From positions 192,575-256,574 of the forward strand of contig NZ_JAMGSL010000003.1 of assembly GCF_025195125.1 (NCBI RefSeq): DNA of 64,000 bases. Reading direction: 5' to 3'. The position numbers were made by a program, and so were the translations under genes. Numbering within the stretch: position 1 is the first letter of the stretch; each line of letters begins with the position of its first letter. Under the pieces are notes generated by a model that worked only from the letters and a program-made list of their open reading frames with translations, was not told the DNA's origin and did no database searches. Shown one piece after another: positions 39,116 to 49,060 of the stretch. This DNA is from Streptomyces sp. Je 1-79. GTDB lineage: Bacteria; Actinomycetota; Actinomycetes; Streptomycetales; Streptomycetaceae.

Positions 39116-39149
39116 GCGGGAACATCCGTGGGGAGCGGGAACTTATCCT
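39116..39149. promoter_or_regulatory. Divergent promoter with direct repeats between MFS and XRE genes
   Basis: GCGGGAAC occurs at 39116-39123 and 39135-39142 (period 19, about two helical turns), followed by TATCCT at 39144-39149 as a -10 for the regulator. The repeats are candidate operators for the XRE protein. Confidence 0.4.
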
Positions 39150-39189
39150 GTTGGTCGCACCACCAGGCATCCAGGGGGAGGAAGCAGCC

Positions 39190-40077
39190 GTGGCCACAGC
39201 GGTCGGGAACAACGCTGCCAAGGAACACCGACTGGCCGAACTGCGCGAGTTCCTGATGAGCCGTCGGGCCCGGATCACCCCGGCCGAGGCGGGTCTGCCG
39301 GACGGCGGGGCCCGGCGCCGCACGCCCGGCCTGCGCCGCGAGGAGGTGGCCGTCCTCGCGGGCGTCGGGGTCTCCTGGTACCAGTGGCTGGAGCAGGGCC
39401 GGGACATCTCGGTCTCGCCCCAGGTCCTCGACTCGGTCGCCCGGGTGCTGCGGCTCAGCCCGGCGGAGCGCCGCCATCTGTACGTCCTCGCCGCCCTCAA
39501 CCCGCCCGCCCCCGAGGTCGATCCGGCGGCGCGGGACATGTGCGCGGGGCTGCGGCGCCTGATCGACGCGTGGATGCCGTTCCCCGCGCACATCATGGAC
39601 ATGTACTGGAACACGATCATGTACAACGACTCGGCCTCGCTCGTCCTGGGCATGCGGCCGGAGGCCTCGCAGAACTGCCTCATCTCCTTCTTCACGGACC
39701 CGATCTACCGCTCCCGGTCCGCCGACTGGGAGCGACTGGCGCCGCAGGTCGTCGCGCAGTTCCGGGCCGCCTGCTCGGAGTGCCCGGACGACGACGGCTT
39801 CCGCGCGGTGGTCGAGGAGGCGAAGGAGGTGAGCGCGGAGTTCGCGGCGCTCTGGGAGCGGCGGGACGTCTCCCCGGGCGGTCAGACCCGCAAGGAGGTC
39901 GGACATCCCGTCGTGGGCGAGCTGCACCTGGAGGCCACCCAGTTGCGGGTGCCCGCCCGGCCCGACCTGACCATCGTCATGCACACCCCGCTGCCGCTGG
40001 CGGACACCGAGGCGAAGCTGGCCTGGCTGCTCTCCCCGGAGGCGCGGCGCGGGGCGATGTACCCGATCGCGGGCTGA
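39190..40077 (+). CDS. XRE-family regulator with MmyB-like ligand-binding domain
   Basis: A 295-residue protein. The N-terminal HTH reads RTPGLRREEVAVLAGVGVSWYQWLEQGRDI, the usual start of this family. From about residue 110 the MmyB-like (MLTR) domain follows, with MYWNTIMYNDSASLVLG, LISFFTDPIYRSR and LTIVMHTPLP. A GGAGG (39177-39181) supports the GTG at 39190. Fatty-acid-like ligands are known for one member of the family. It probably controls the divergent exporter. Confidence 0.9.
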   Translation: MATAVGNNAAKEHRLAELREFLMSRRARITPAEAGLPDGGARRRTPGLRREEVAVLAGVGVSWYQWLEQGRDISVSPQVLDSVARVLRLSPAERRHLYVLAALNPPAPEVDPAARDMCAGLRRLIDAWMPFPAHIMDMYWNTIMYNDSASLVLGMRPEASQNCLISFFTDPIYRSRSADWERLAPQVVAQFRAACSECPDDDGFRAVVEEAKEVSAEFAALWERRDVSPGGQTRKEVGHPVVGELHLEATQLRVPARPDLTIVMHTPLPLADTEAKLAWLLSPEARRGAMYPIAG

Positions 40078-40223
40078 CCGGGATGCACCTGACTGTCCCT
40101 CAAGAGGCTCCCCCGCAAGGCGATGTCACAGCCGCCGGATATCCTCCTCGGGATCCGGCCGTCCCCTCCCTCCGGTGCCGGTTTGTCACGTCACTCGCAC
40201 CCACAAAAGGGGATCTTTCCGCC

Positions 40224-40955
40224 ATGCGTACTCGCATTCGCCACGGCCTGGCCGCCGCTCTGACCGTCTCCGCGCTCTTCCTCGTCGCCGCGTGCAGTGG
40301 TGGCTCGGACGGCACCGGGGACACCACGAAGGAGAAGGCGGCCGACAAGCCGGCCGCCGAGCAGACCACTTCGGCCGCCCCGGCGGCCGCCACGCCGCTG
40401 ACGGCCGCCCAGATGAAGGCCGCCGTGCTTGAGCTGAAGGACCTGCCGTCGGGCTGGAAGACCACCAAGCGCGATGCTGCCCCGACGGTCTACAAGGTCG
40501 ACAAGCCCGAGTGCCAGACGCTCGCCCCCATGCTGAGCGGCGACATCGCAGGCGCCACCGAGGGTGCGAGCGGAGACTTCGCCGTGGGCGACAACGCATC
40601 CGAGATCACGCAGACGGTCGTGACCTTCGAGGGCACCGGCGCCGCGGACTACATCAAGAAGCTCGGCGACGCCCTGGACGCCTGCCCCGCCTTCACCGCA
40701 GAGGCCGACGGCAACAAGACGAAGATGGCGGTCAAGAAGATCACCGCCCCGCAGGGGGCCGAGGAGGCGCTCGCCTTCCAGCTGTCGCTGGAGGTCGCGC
40801 CCGGCATCAAGGTCGAGCCGAACCTCATCGTCGTCCGCCAGGGCAGCGGCGTGATGCGGTTCCTGCACCTCGCGGACGCCGCCACCGCCAAGAAGGACTT
40901 CGACGGCCTGGCCAAGCTGGCCACCGACAAGTTCGTCAAGGGCGCGCAGAGCTGA
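40224..40955 (+). CDS. Putative lipoprotein, unknown function
   Basis: A 243-residue protein with a lipoprotein signal peptide ending LFLVAAC-S (lipobox, Cys about residue 24), then a Thr/Ala/Lys-rich linker to about residue 65, and a globular domain (LKDLPSGWKTTKRDAAPTVY, GDNASEITQTVVTFEGTGAADYIKKLGDALDACPAFTAEADG). Two further cysteines in the mature part may pair. It is predicted to be anchored on the outer face of the membrane. The fold resembles small sensor-like lipoproteins of actinomycetes, but no function is assigned. Confidence 0.85.
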   Translation: MRTRIRHGLAAALTVSALFLVAACSGGSDGTGDTTKEKAADKPAAEQTTSAAPAAATPLTAAQMKAAVLELKDLPSGWKTTKRDAAPTVYKVDKPECQTLAPMLSGDIAGATEGASGDFAVGDNASEITQTVVTFEGTGAADYIKKLGDALDACPAFTAEADGNKTKMAVKKITAPQGAEEALAFQLSLEVAPGIKVEPNLIVVRQGSGVMRFLHLADAATAKKDFDGLAKLATDKFVKGAQS

Positions 40956-41004
40956 TCCCGTCCGGCCTGGCCGGGCCGCGCAGAGCTGATCCTCTGCCCC
41001 GACC

Positions 41005-41010
41005 TATGCT
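41005..41010 (+). promoter_or_regulatory. -10 hexamer, leaderless type
   Basis: TATGCT ends six bases before the ATG at 41017. A 15-base segment (GCGCAGAGCTGATCC) at 40944-40958 recurs at 40978-40992, so this intergenic stretch carries a short duplication of the end of the lipoprotein gene. Confidence 0.5.
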
Positions 41011-41016
41011 CGGGGC

Positions 41017-41379
41017 ATGACACTCAAGCCCGACCACGGCGACCTCGGCGCCGAGGACCTCAAGATCATCACGCTGGCGCGCAGCGCCCGCGCCCGCAAC
41101 GGTGTGCCCGAGGGCGCGGCGGTACGGGACGAGACCGGCCGCACGTACGTGGCCGGGACCGTGGCTCTGGAGTCGCTCAAGCTGAGCGCGCTCCAGACCG
41201 CGGTCGCGATGGCCGTGGCCAGTGGCGCCCGGTCCCTGGAGGCCGCGGCCGTCGTATCGACCTCCGAAGCCGCCTCGGACGAGGACCGCGCGGCGGTGCG
41301 CGACCTCGGCGGGCCCGAGACCCCCGTGCTGCTCGCCGGCCCCGACGGGCAGCTGCGCGCGGCGGTCACGGCGGGCTGA
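41017..41379 (+). CDS. Cytidine deaminase-like protein lacking catalytic residues
   Basis: A 120-residue protein with the cytidine deaminase fold pattern (GRTYVAGTVALESLKLSALQTAVAMAVASG) where active enzymes have a zinc-binding C-A/H-E and a PCxxC motif. No cysteine or histidine is available at either place; the only His is near the N-terminus. A cytidine deaminase gene next to era is a common arrangement, so this is probably a degenerate member kept for a non-catalytic role. A strong terminator follows. Confidence 0.75.
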   Translation: MTLKPDHGDLGAEDLKIITLARSARARNGVPEGAAVRDETGRTYVAGTVALESLKLSALQTAVAMAVASGARSLEAAAVVSTSEAASDEDRAAVRDLGGPETPVLLAGPDGQLRAAVTAG

Positions 41380-41394
41380 GGCCGAGCGACCCCG

Positions 41395-41425
41395 AAGGAG
41401 GCCCGGCGTCACGCCGGGCCTCCTT
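41395..41425 (+). terminator. Strong terminator after the deaminase-like gene
   Basis: GGAGGCCCGGC (41397-41407) pairs perfectly with GCCGGGCCTCC (41413-41423) around a GTCAC loop, with AAGG before and TTT after. Confidence 0.9.
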
Positions 41426-41496
41426 TGCGCGCTTGTGAAGAATCAACGGAACGTCTCTTGTCTTCCCCGGTCCGTTGCGCGTCAATGAACAGCGAT

Positions 41497-41515
41497 CGGT
41501 CCGACGGACCGTCAG
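41497..41515. promoter_or_regulatory. Palindrome upstream of the first secreted gene
   Basis: CCGACGGACCGTCAG (41501-41515) matches the pattern C[TC]GA[TC]GG-N-CC[AG]TCAG seen again at 42167. The overlapping CGGTCCG-A-CGGACCG (41497-41511) is also a perfect palindrome. It lies 62-80 bp before the ATG at 41577. Confidence 0.45.
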
Positions 41516-41576
41516 ATTCACGCCTTCACGCAGCGTCCGCACCCCTGCGTGCTTCATCGGGAAGGGGTACGACCTC

Positions 41577-42062
41577 ATGAGAGGCATCAACAGGGGCGGC
41601 AGGTTAGGCGTGGGCGCGGTCCTCGCGGGCGCGCTCGCCGTGACGGGGCTGGCCTTCGCCCCGGCGGCCGCGGCCGTCACGCCGGGGACCGCCACCGCCA
41701 CCTACGACTGCGGGTTCTGGGGCGGCGGGCTCGCCACCCTCCAGGCCACGCAGAGCGGCACGGCCGCGACGATCACGCTCACCTCGGCCGTCAAGACCCC
41801 GGTCGCGGTCGGCGCCGACACCATCAACGCCCAGCTGACGATGGCCAAGGGCGGGGGCGGCACCCGCGTCTTCAGCGGCCAGAAGAATCCGGCGCTCGCC
41901 GCGAACCAGTCCGTCACCATCGGTCCGCTGGGCGGCACCGTGGCCGTCGGTGACAGTCTCAACTCGTACTTCGCGGGCACCGCGCTCACCATGACGATCT
42001 TCGGAGTGGCCGTGAACTGTGACGCGGTCACCTCGCAGTCGCCGGGACCGTTCGTGTTCTAG
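41577..42062 (+). CDS. Small secreted protein of the WxL/DUF916 cluster
   Basis: A 161-residue protein with a Sec signal peptide: MRGINRGGRLGVGAVL, a hydrophobic core, then APAAAA before VTPGTATATY. The mature domain (about 120 residues) is Thr/Ala/Gly-rich, beta-strand-like and has two cysteines, in YDCGFWG and VNCDA, that could form one disulphide. No known catalytic motif is seen. It is the first of three secreted or membrane proteins in a row and shares a palindrome with the second. The ATG follows GAAGGGG at about 10 bases. Confidence 0.82.
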   Translation: MRGINRGGRLGVGAVLAGALAVTGLAFAPAAAAVTPGTATATYDCGFWGGGLATLQATQSGTAATITLTSAVKTPVAVGADTINAQLTMAKGGGGTRVFSGQKNPALAANQSVTIGPLGGTVAVGDSLNSYFAGTALTMTIFGVAVNCDAVTSQSPGPFVF

Positions 42063-42261
42063 CGGTCCGCCCGTTCGAACCACCCTTCACCGGCGTCGCC
42101 TCGGGCGGCGCCGGTACCTGTGTTGTGCACGCCCCTGACCAGGCAAAACGTCGATCTTGACAGTATCTGATGGGCCATCAGTCGGTGCATTTCGATTCCA
42201 TTGACTTCTCTTTTCGCGCGGCCGTCAATGGCGCCCTCTCATCCCTCAGGAGGGGGCACAC
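42063..42261 (+). promoter_or_regulatory. Promoter region with palindrome for the WxL-like gene
   Basis: TTGACA at 42157-42162 is a good -35. The perfect palindrome CTGATGG-G-CCATCAG (42167-42181) sits between it and the expected -10. That is where a repressor or activator would act. CAGGAGGGGG just before 42262 is a strong ribosome-binding site. Confidence 0.55.
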
Positions 42262-43605
42262 ATGGCACTCTTGCGAACCCCGGCGCGGACCCGAAGACGG
42301 CGCTGGACCGCCGCCCTCGGGGCCACCGCCCTCGTGTGCGCCGCAGGCGGCGCGCTGGCGTCACCGGCCGGCGCTCTGGCGGCCGCGTCCCAGGCGGTGG
42401 ACTTCACCACCCGCTGCGTCCCGCCGCCGATCGCCGGCATCCCGCCGATCGAAGGCACCACGACGGCCGAGATCACGGTGGACAAGCCCACGCCCAAGGT
42501 CGGCGACACGGTCACGGTCACCTACACGGTCACCAAGCCCGCCGCGTCGAACCCCGTCGACCTGGCCCTCCCGGCCGACATCATGACCCCGAGCGGCAAG
42601 GTCGTCCTCGGCGGCGCCCAGTCCGGCGCGGTCACGGTCACAGGCCCCAAGAAGAACCCGCCGGTCCCCGGCAAGGGCGCCTTCCCGGCGTTCTCGATGA
42701 CCGGCACCTTCACGGTCACCGCGCCCGGCTCGATCAGCCTCTCGCCCGGCGACTACAACATCCACACCAGCTACATCATGGAGCTGGACACCCCCTGTAC
42801 CGTCCTGAACCCGCCCGCCCCCGTCTCCGAGACGGTCGTCGCGAGCGCGCAGCCGGGTGCCAACGAGCGCAACATCTCGCTCGGCGCCGCCTCCGGCGCA
42901 CCGGGCGCCCGGGTCACCGTGACCGGCGCCAAGTTCACCCCGCTCGCCGAGGTCACCGTCGTCGGCCGCGCCGGTGCGGCGGAGAGCGCCGACAAGATGA
43001 CCGTCACGACCGACAGCGAGGGCGGCTTCGTCGCGCGCCTGAAGGTCGAGTCCAAGGCGACCACCGGGATCGTGGCGTACGAGGGGGCGGCCTGGGACCC
43101 GGAGAAGGGCGCCGGACCGGCCGCGTACACCGTCATCGACGACACCCCGCAGCCGCCGAACAGCCAGAAGCTCACCGCGGCGGTCACGGCGGGCCAGCTG
43201 ACGATGACCCAGGCCGGTGACGCCGTCCAGCTGTCGTCCGTCGACTTCGGGCAGGGCGGCGCGGCGACCGGCGATCTGAAGACGGTGACGGTCAAGGACT
43301 TCCGCGGCGGCCCCGCGGGCTGGTCCCTCACCGGCAAGGTCACCGACTTCACCGGCCCCGGCGGCTCCATCGGCGCCGGAGCGCTCAGCTGGACCCCGGC
43401 CTGCACCACCAAGGCCGGCAGCCCGAGCACCTGCGCACCGGGCTCGGCCGGAACGGTCGGCAGCGGCGGGGCGACCCTCGCGTCGACACCGAACGGCACG
43501 CTCACCGGCGGCGAGTTCACCGTCGACGCCAAGGTCTCCCTCGACGTCCCGGCGTTCACCGCGCCCGGCTCGTACGCGGGCGTCCTGACGCTCACGCTCA
43601 GCTGA
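42262..43605 (+). CDS. Secreted WxL-domain-like surface protein
   Basis: A 447-residue protein with a long basic signal peptide (to about residue 42, ...AAGGALASPAGALAA). The N-terminal domain (about 45-190) has a Cys pair (TTRCVPPPIAG; TPCTVLNPP) and Ig-like strands. A middle repeat follows (ISLGAASGAPGARVTVTGAKFTP). The C-terminal about 150 residues resemble the WxL domain: VTVKDFRGGPAGWSLTGKVTDFTG, then ALSWTPAC and a final SYAGVLTLTLS strand. WxL domains of Firmicutes bind peptidoglycan non-covalently and are partnered by DUF916 proteins; the next gene is such a partner. Annotation as 'beta-xylosidase', sometimes given to similar proteins, is not supported here. Confidence 0.8.
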   Translation: MALLRTPARTRRRRWTAALGATALVCAAGGALASPAGALAAASQAVDFTTRCVPPPIAGIPPIEGTTTAEITVDKPTPKVGDTVTVTYTVTKPAASNPVDLALPADIMTPSGKVVLGGAQSGAVTVTGPKKNPPVPGKGAFPAFSMTGTFTVTAPGSISLSPGDYNIHTSYIMELDTPCTVLNPPAPVSETVVASAQPGANERNISLGAASGAPGARVTVTGAKFTPLAEVTVVGRAGAAESADKMTVTTDSEGGFVARLKVESKATTGIVAYEGAAWDPEKGAGPAAYTVIDDTPQPPNSQKLTAAVTAGQLTMTQAGDAVQLSSVDFGQGGAATGDLKTVTVKDFRGGPAGWSLTGKVTDFTGPGGSIGAGALSWTPACTTKAGSPSTCAPGSAGTVGSGGATLASTPNGTLTGGEFTVDAKVSLDVPAFTAPGSYAGVLTLTLS

Positions 43606-43676
43606 CCGCAGCATCCGACCAGCGGGCCGGGCGCGCACCCGGTCGGCCCGCTCCGACCCCGGGGGTACTCCGCACC

Positions 43677-44630
43677 GTGCTCACCAAGCCGTACGTCCTC
43701 CTCCTGGCCGCCGTCCTCGCCCTGGTCGGCGTCCAGGCCCCGGCCGCCCAGGCCGCCGACAACGGGGAGTGGGCCGTCTACCCGGCCGCCTCGCAGCTCG
43801 GCAGCCGGCCGTACTTCTACCTCTCCGCGGACCCGGGCACCACCGTGAACGACCAGGTCACCGTCGCCAACAAGACCACCGCCCCCCTCACCTTCCGGCT
43901 CTACGGCGCCGACGCCTACAACACCGAACGCGACGGCGGCTTCGCCGTCCGCACCAGCCAGGAGAAGCAGACCGGCGCCGGCGCCTGGATCAGGCCCGCC
44001 CGCACCCGCGTCACCGTCCCGGCCCGCTCCTCCGTCACCGTGCCGTACACCCTCACCGTCCCCGAGGACGCGGAACCCGGCGACCACCCCGGCGCGGTCG
44101 TCGCCCTGGACGAGCGCGTGGAGGCCGGCGGCAGGGGGTCCGTCGCCGTCGGTGTCCAGCGGGCCGTCGGAGCCAGGGTCTACCTCCGGGTCAACGGCCC
44201 CACCGTCCCCGCCCTCGCCGTCGAGGACGTCACCCTCTCCCAGGACCGTCCGCTCGTCCCCGGCGCCGGCACGAGCACCGCCCTCGTCTCGTACACCCTC
44301 CACAACCGCGGCAACGTCACCCTCAACCCCAAGGTCGCCCTGCGCGCCGAGGGCGTCTTCGGCCGCACCCTGCTCGCCCGCGACCTGGCGAAGATCCCCT
44401 CCGAGCTGCTGCCCCGGCAGAGGATCCGGCTCACCGAGCGGTGGACGGGATCGCCGCAGTTCGACTGGGGCGAGGTGACGCTCACGGCCACGGCCAAGGA
44501 CGTACGGGAGTCCGGGCGAGCCCCCTTCCTCGCGCTGCCGTGGCTGGCCGCCGCGGCCGTCCTCGCCGGGGGAGCGGCGGCGCTGATCGGGCTGCGGGTC
44601 AGGCGTCGCGGGGGCCCCGGCGGGCACTGA
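43677..44630 (+). CDS. DUF916 (WxL-interacting) membrane protein
   Basis: A 317-residue protein from a GTG start. It has a signal peptide ending QAPAAQAA, then a DUF916-type domain (WAVYPAASQLGSRPYFYLSA; GTTVNDQVTVANKTTAPLTFRLYG; TVPYTLTVPEDAEPGDHPGAVVA). The second domain matches the host-binding (DUF3324-like) part (YTLHNRGNVTLNPKVALRAEG). It ends in one transmembrane helix (LPWLAAAAVLAGGAAALIGL) and a basic cytosolic tail (RVRRRGG). In Firmicutes such proteins tether WxL partners to the envelope. The gene follows the WxL-like gene by 71 bp. Confidence 0.85.
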   Translation: MLTKPYVLLLAAVLALVGVQAPAAQAADNGEWAVYPAASQLGSRPYFYLSADPGTTVNDQVTVANKTTAPLTFRLYGADAYNTERDGGFAVRTSQEKQTGAGAWIRPARTRVTVPARSSVTVPYTLTVPEDAEPGDHPGAVVALDERVEAGGRGSVAVGVQRAVGARVYLRVNGPTVPALAVEDVTLSQDRPLVPGAGTSTALVSYTLHNRGNVTLNPKVALRAEGVFGRTLLARDLAKIPSELLPRQRIRLTERWTGSPQFDWGEVTLTATAKDVRESGRAPFLALPWLAAAAVLAGGAAALIGLRVRRRGGPGGH

Positions 44631-44668
44631 GTACGTGACGACGTCCCGCATCGGGGAGAATGGCCCCC

Positions 44669-45610
44669 ATGAGCGCTCGTAACCAAGAATCCGAAGCCGT
44701 CCACCGGGCCGGCTTCGCCTGCTTCGTCGGCCGCCCCAACGCGGGCAAGTCCACCCTCACGAACGCTCTGGTCGGCCAGAAGGTGGCGATCACCTCCAAC
44801 CGGCCCCAGACCACCCGGCACACCGTGCGCGGCATCGTGCACCGGCCGGAGGCGCAGCTGATCCTGGTGGACACGCCCGGCCTCCACAAGCCGCGCACCC
44901 TCCTCGGCGAGCGCCTGAACGACGTCGTGCGCACGACGTGGGCCGAGGTCGACGTGATCGGCTTCTGCCTGCCCGCCGACCAGAAGCTCGGCCCCGGCGA
45001 CCGCTTCATCGCCAAGGAGCTGGCCGGGATCAAGAAGACCCCGAAGGTCGCGATCATCACCAAGACCGACCTGGTCGACTCCAGGACGCTCGCCGAGCAG
45101 CTCATCGCCGTCGACCAGCTCGCCAAGGAGCTGGGCTTCGAGTGGCAGGAGATCGTGCCGGTCTCGGCCGTCGGCGACAAGCAGGTCCAGCTGGTCGCGG
45201 ACCTGCTGATCCCGCTGCTGCCGGAGTCCCCGCCGCTCTACCCGGAGGGCGACCTCACGGACGAGCCGGAGATGGTGATGGTCGCGGAGCTGATCCGTGA
45301 GGCCGCTCTGGAAGGCGTACGGGACGAGCTGCCGCACTCGATCGCGGTCGTGGTCGAGGAGATGATCCCGCGCGAGGACCGCCCGGCGGACAAGCCGCTG
45401 CTCGACATCCACGCGAACGTCTACATCGAGCGCCCCAGCCAGAAGGGGATCATCATCGGCCCGAAGGGCAGCCGCCTGAAGGAGGTCGGGATGAAGTCCC
45501 GCAAGCACATCGAGGCGCTGCTCGGGACCCCGGTCTTCCTCGACCTCCACGTGAAGGTCGCGAAGGACTGGCAGCGTGACCCCAAGCAGCTCCGCAAGCT
45601 GGGCTTCTGA
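44669..45610 (+). CDS. era: GTPase Era
   Basis: A 313-residue GTPase needed for 30S subunit assembly. G1 is GRPNAGKSTL, G3 DTPGLHKPRT, G4 TKTD, and the C-terminal KH domain contains GIIIGPKGSRLKEVGMKSRKHIE. GAGAAT at 44656-44661 ends seven bases before the ATG at 44669 (leaderless type); an ATG at 44660 would add three residues. Confidence 0.96.
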   Translation: MSARNQESEAVHRAGFACFVGRPNAGKSTLTNALVGQKVAITSNRPQTTRHTVRGIVHRPEAQLILVDTPGLHKPRTLLGERLNDVVRTTWAEVDVIGFCLPADQKLGPGDRFIAKELAGIKKTPKVAIITKTDLVDSRTLAEQLIAVDQLAKELGFEWQEIVPVSAVGDKQVQLVADLLIPLLPESPPLYPEGDLTDEPEMVMVAELIREAALEGVRDELPHSIAVVVEEMIPREDRPADKPLLDIHANVYIERPSQKGIIIGPKGSRLKEVGMKSRKHIEALLGTPVFLDLHVKVAKDWQRDPKQLRKLGF

Positions 45611-45616
45611 CCGGGG

Positions 45617-45639
45617 AGGCGGCCGGCCTCCGGCCGCCT
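45617..45639. terminator. Hairpin between era and emfourin genes
   Basis: AGGCGGCCGG (45617-45626) and CCGGCCGCCT (45630-45639) form a perfect 10-bp stem with a 3-base loop. It lies between convergent genes and overlaps the stop codon of the minus-strand gene. Confidence 0.8.
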
Positions 45640-45901
45640 ACGCCCCCTCCTTCAGGACCCGCGCGATCAGCGCGCGCTGCGCGGCCGTCAGGCGCGGGTC
45701 ACGGCAGCGGACCGTCGCGTCGTCGATCGTGATCTCGTAGGCGAAGCCGTCCGGCACGCCCCGCTCCTCCGGCTCTCCCTCGGTGAGGACCGTGCCGGCC
45801 AGGTCGTGCCACTCCCCGGCGTCCGGCAGGGCCGAGGTGTCCACCTCGGCCGTCCGCTCGATGCCCGCGAAACCGCCCGTGCGCCGCACTCGAATACGCA
45901 T
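45638..45901 (-). CDS. Emfourin-like protease inhibitor
   Basis: An 87-residue protein opening MRIRVRRTGGFAGIERTAEVD, with FAYEITIDDATVRCRDPRLT in the second half. This fits the emfourin family, which are inhibitors of protealysin-type M4 proteases. It lies 12 bp downstream of such a protease, the arrangement described for protealysin and emfourin in Serratia. No signal peptide is seen, so it is probably cytosolic like its partner. Confidence 0.85.
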   Translation of the reverse strand: MRIRVRRTGGFAGIERTAEVDTSALPDAGEWHDLAGTVLTEGEPEERGVPDGFAYEITIDDATVRCRDPRLTAAQRALIARVLKEGA

Positions 45902-45913
45902 GCCGCAGGTCTA

Positions 45914-46990
45914 TCAGTCGGTCGGTACGCCGACAGCCCCCCAGGCCTTCAGCACGGCCTGGAGCTCCTCCCCGTCCCCGTACCGCTCCCGCGCCGACGC
46001 CACCGTCGCCGCCGCGAACTCGGAGAACCGGGACTCGGGGGTGAGCACCCCGCTCGTCATCACGTCGTACCAGATCTGCCCCGCCCGCTCCCAGGCGTTG
46101 CCGCCCAGCTCGGTCGCCGCGAGGTAGAAGGCGTGGTTCGGGATGCCCGAGTTGATGTGCACCCCGCCGTTGTCCTGGCTCGTGCGGACGTAGTCGTCCA
46201 TGTGGCCCGGCTGCGGGTCCTTGCCGAGGACGTCGTCGTCGTACGCCGTGCCCGGCGCCTTCATCGAGCGCAGCGCCGTCCCCTGGACGTTCGGGTGGAA
46301 CAGGCCCTCGCCGATCAGCCAGTCGGCCTCCGCGGCGCTGTGGCCGAGCACGTACTGCTTGACCAGCGAGCCGAAGACGTCCGAGACGGACTCGTTGAGC
46401 GCCCCCGACTGGCTGAAGTACTCCAGGTTGGCCGTGTACTGGGTGAAGCCGTGCGCCAGCTCGTGGCCGATCACGTCCACCGGGAGGGTGAAGTCGAGGA
46501 AGATCTCGTCGTCGCCGTCGCCGAACACCATCTGCTCGCCGTTCCAGAAGGCGTTGCCGTAGTTCCGGTCGTAGTGGACGGTCGCCAGGAGCGGCAGCCC
46601 CGCGCCGTCGATCGAGTCCCGCTCGAAGGCCTTCAGGAAGAGGTCGAAGGTGGCACCCAGCCCGGCGTACGCACGGTTGACGGTGGCGTCCCCGGTGGCC
46701 TCCTGGCCCTCCTTGCGGACCGGGACGCCCGGCAGTTCCGTGCCGCCCCGGGCGTCGTACACCGTGCGCCGGGGGCGGGCGGACTCCGGCGGCTCCGCGA
46801 GCCGCGCCGGCCGGGGCGCGGCCGGCTGGGCGAGTGCGCGGGCGGTCCGGTTCATCGCGTCGGCGACCAGGGTGCGCCGGGCCGCCGCCGCGATCGCGGG
46901 GTCGGCGGAGGAGGCCAGGTGCTCCAGCAGATGCGGCGGCACGATCGTGCAGAAGACCGGGTGGGCGGGTACGTACGCGGGGGAGGTCAT
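45914..46990 (-). CDS. Protealysin-like M4 metalloprotease
   Basis: A 358-residue thermolysin-family protease. There is no signal peptide. A short propeptide (HPVFCTIVPPHLLEHLASSAD) matches the protealysin type rather than the long FTP type. The zinc site is VIGHELAHGFTQYTA with the third ligand in GALNESVSDVFG; DDYVRTSQDNGGVHINSGIPNHAFY forms the C-terminal active-site part, including the catalytic His. The ATG at 46990 is used. Without a Sec signal its export route is unclear. The emfourin-like inhibitor gene follows it. Confidence 0.93.
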   Translation of the reverse strand: MTSPAYVPAHPVFCTIVPPHLLEHLASSADPAIAAAARRTLVADAMNRTARALAQPAAPRPARLAEPPESARPRRTVYDARGGTELPGVPVRKEGQEATGDATVNRAYAGLGATFDLFLKAFERDSIDGAGLPLLATVHYDRNYGNAFWNGEQMVFGDGDDEIFLDFTLPVDVIGHELAHGFTQYTANLEYFSQSGALNESVSDVFGSLVKQYVLGHSAAEADWLIGEGLFHPNVQGTALRSMKAPGTAYDDDVLGKDPQPGHMDDYVRTSQDNGGVHINSGIPNHAFYLAATELGGNAWERAGQIWYDVMTSGVLTPESRFSEFAAATVASARERYGDGEELQAVLKAWGAVGVPTD

Positions 46991-47109
46991 GTCCTGCAAT
47001 GTGGCACTGCGTCACCCAACTGTCACTAGATGCGACCATGATCCGCGAAATGGAGTGATTCGTCACCCTTTCGTATTGACAGCTCGGCCGTCCCGCATAC
47101 TGGAACGCG

Positions 47110-49040
<1,931 letters not shown>

Positions 49041-49060
49041 CCCGCCCACACGGCCCGACC

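Noticed and set aside
42262..43605. Beta-xylosidase
   Set aside because: No glycosidase catalytic motif; the C-terminal part looks like a WxL-type wall-binding domain.
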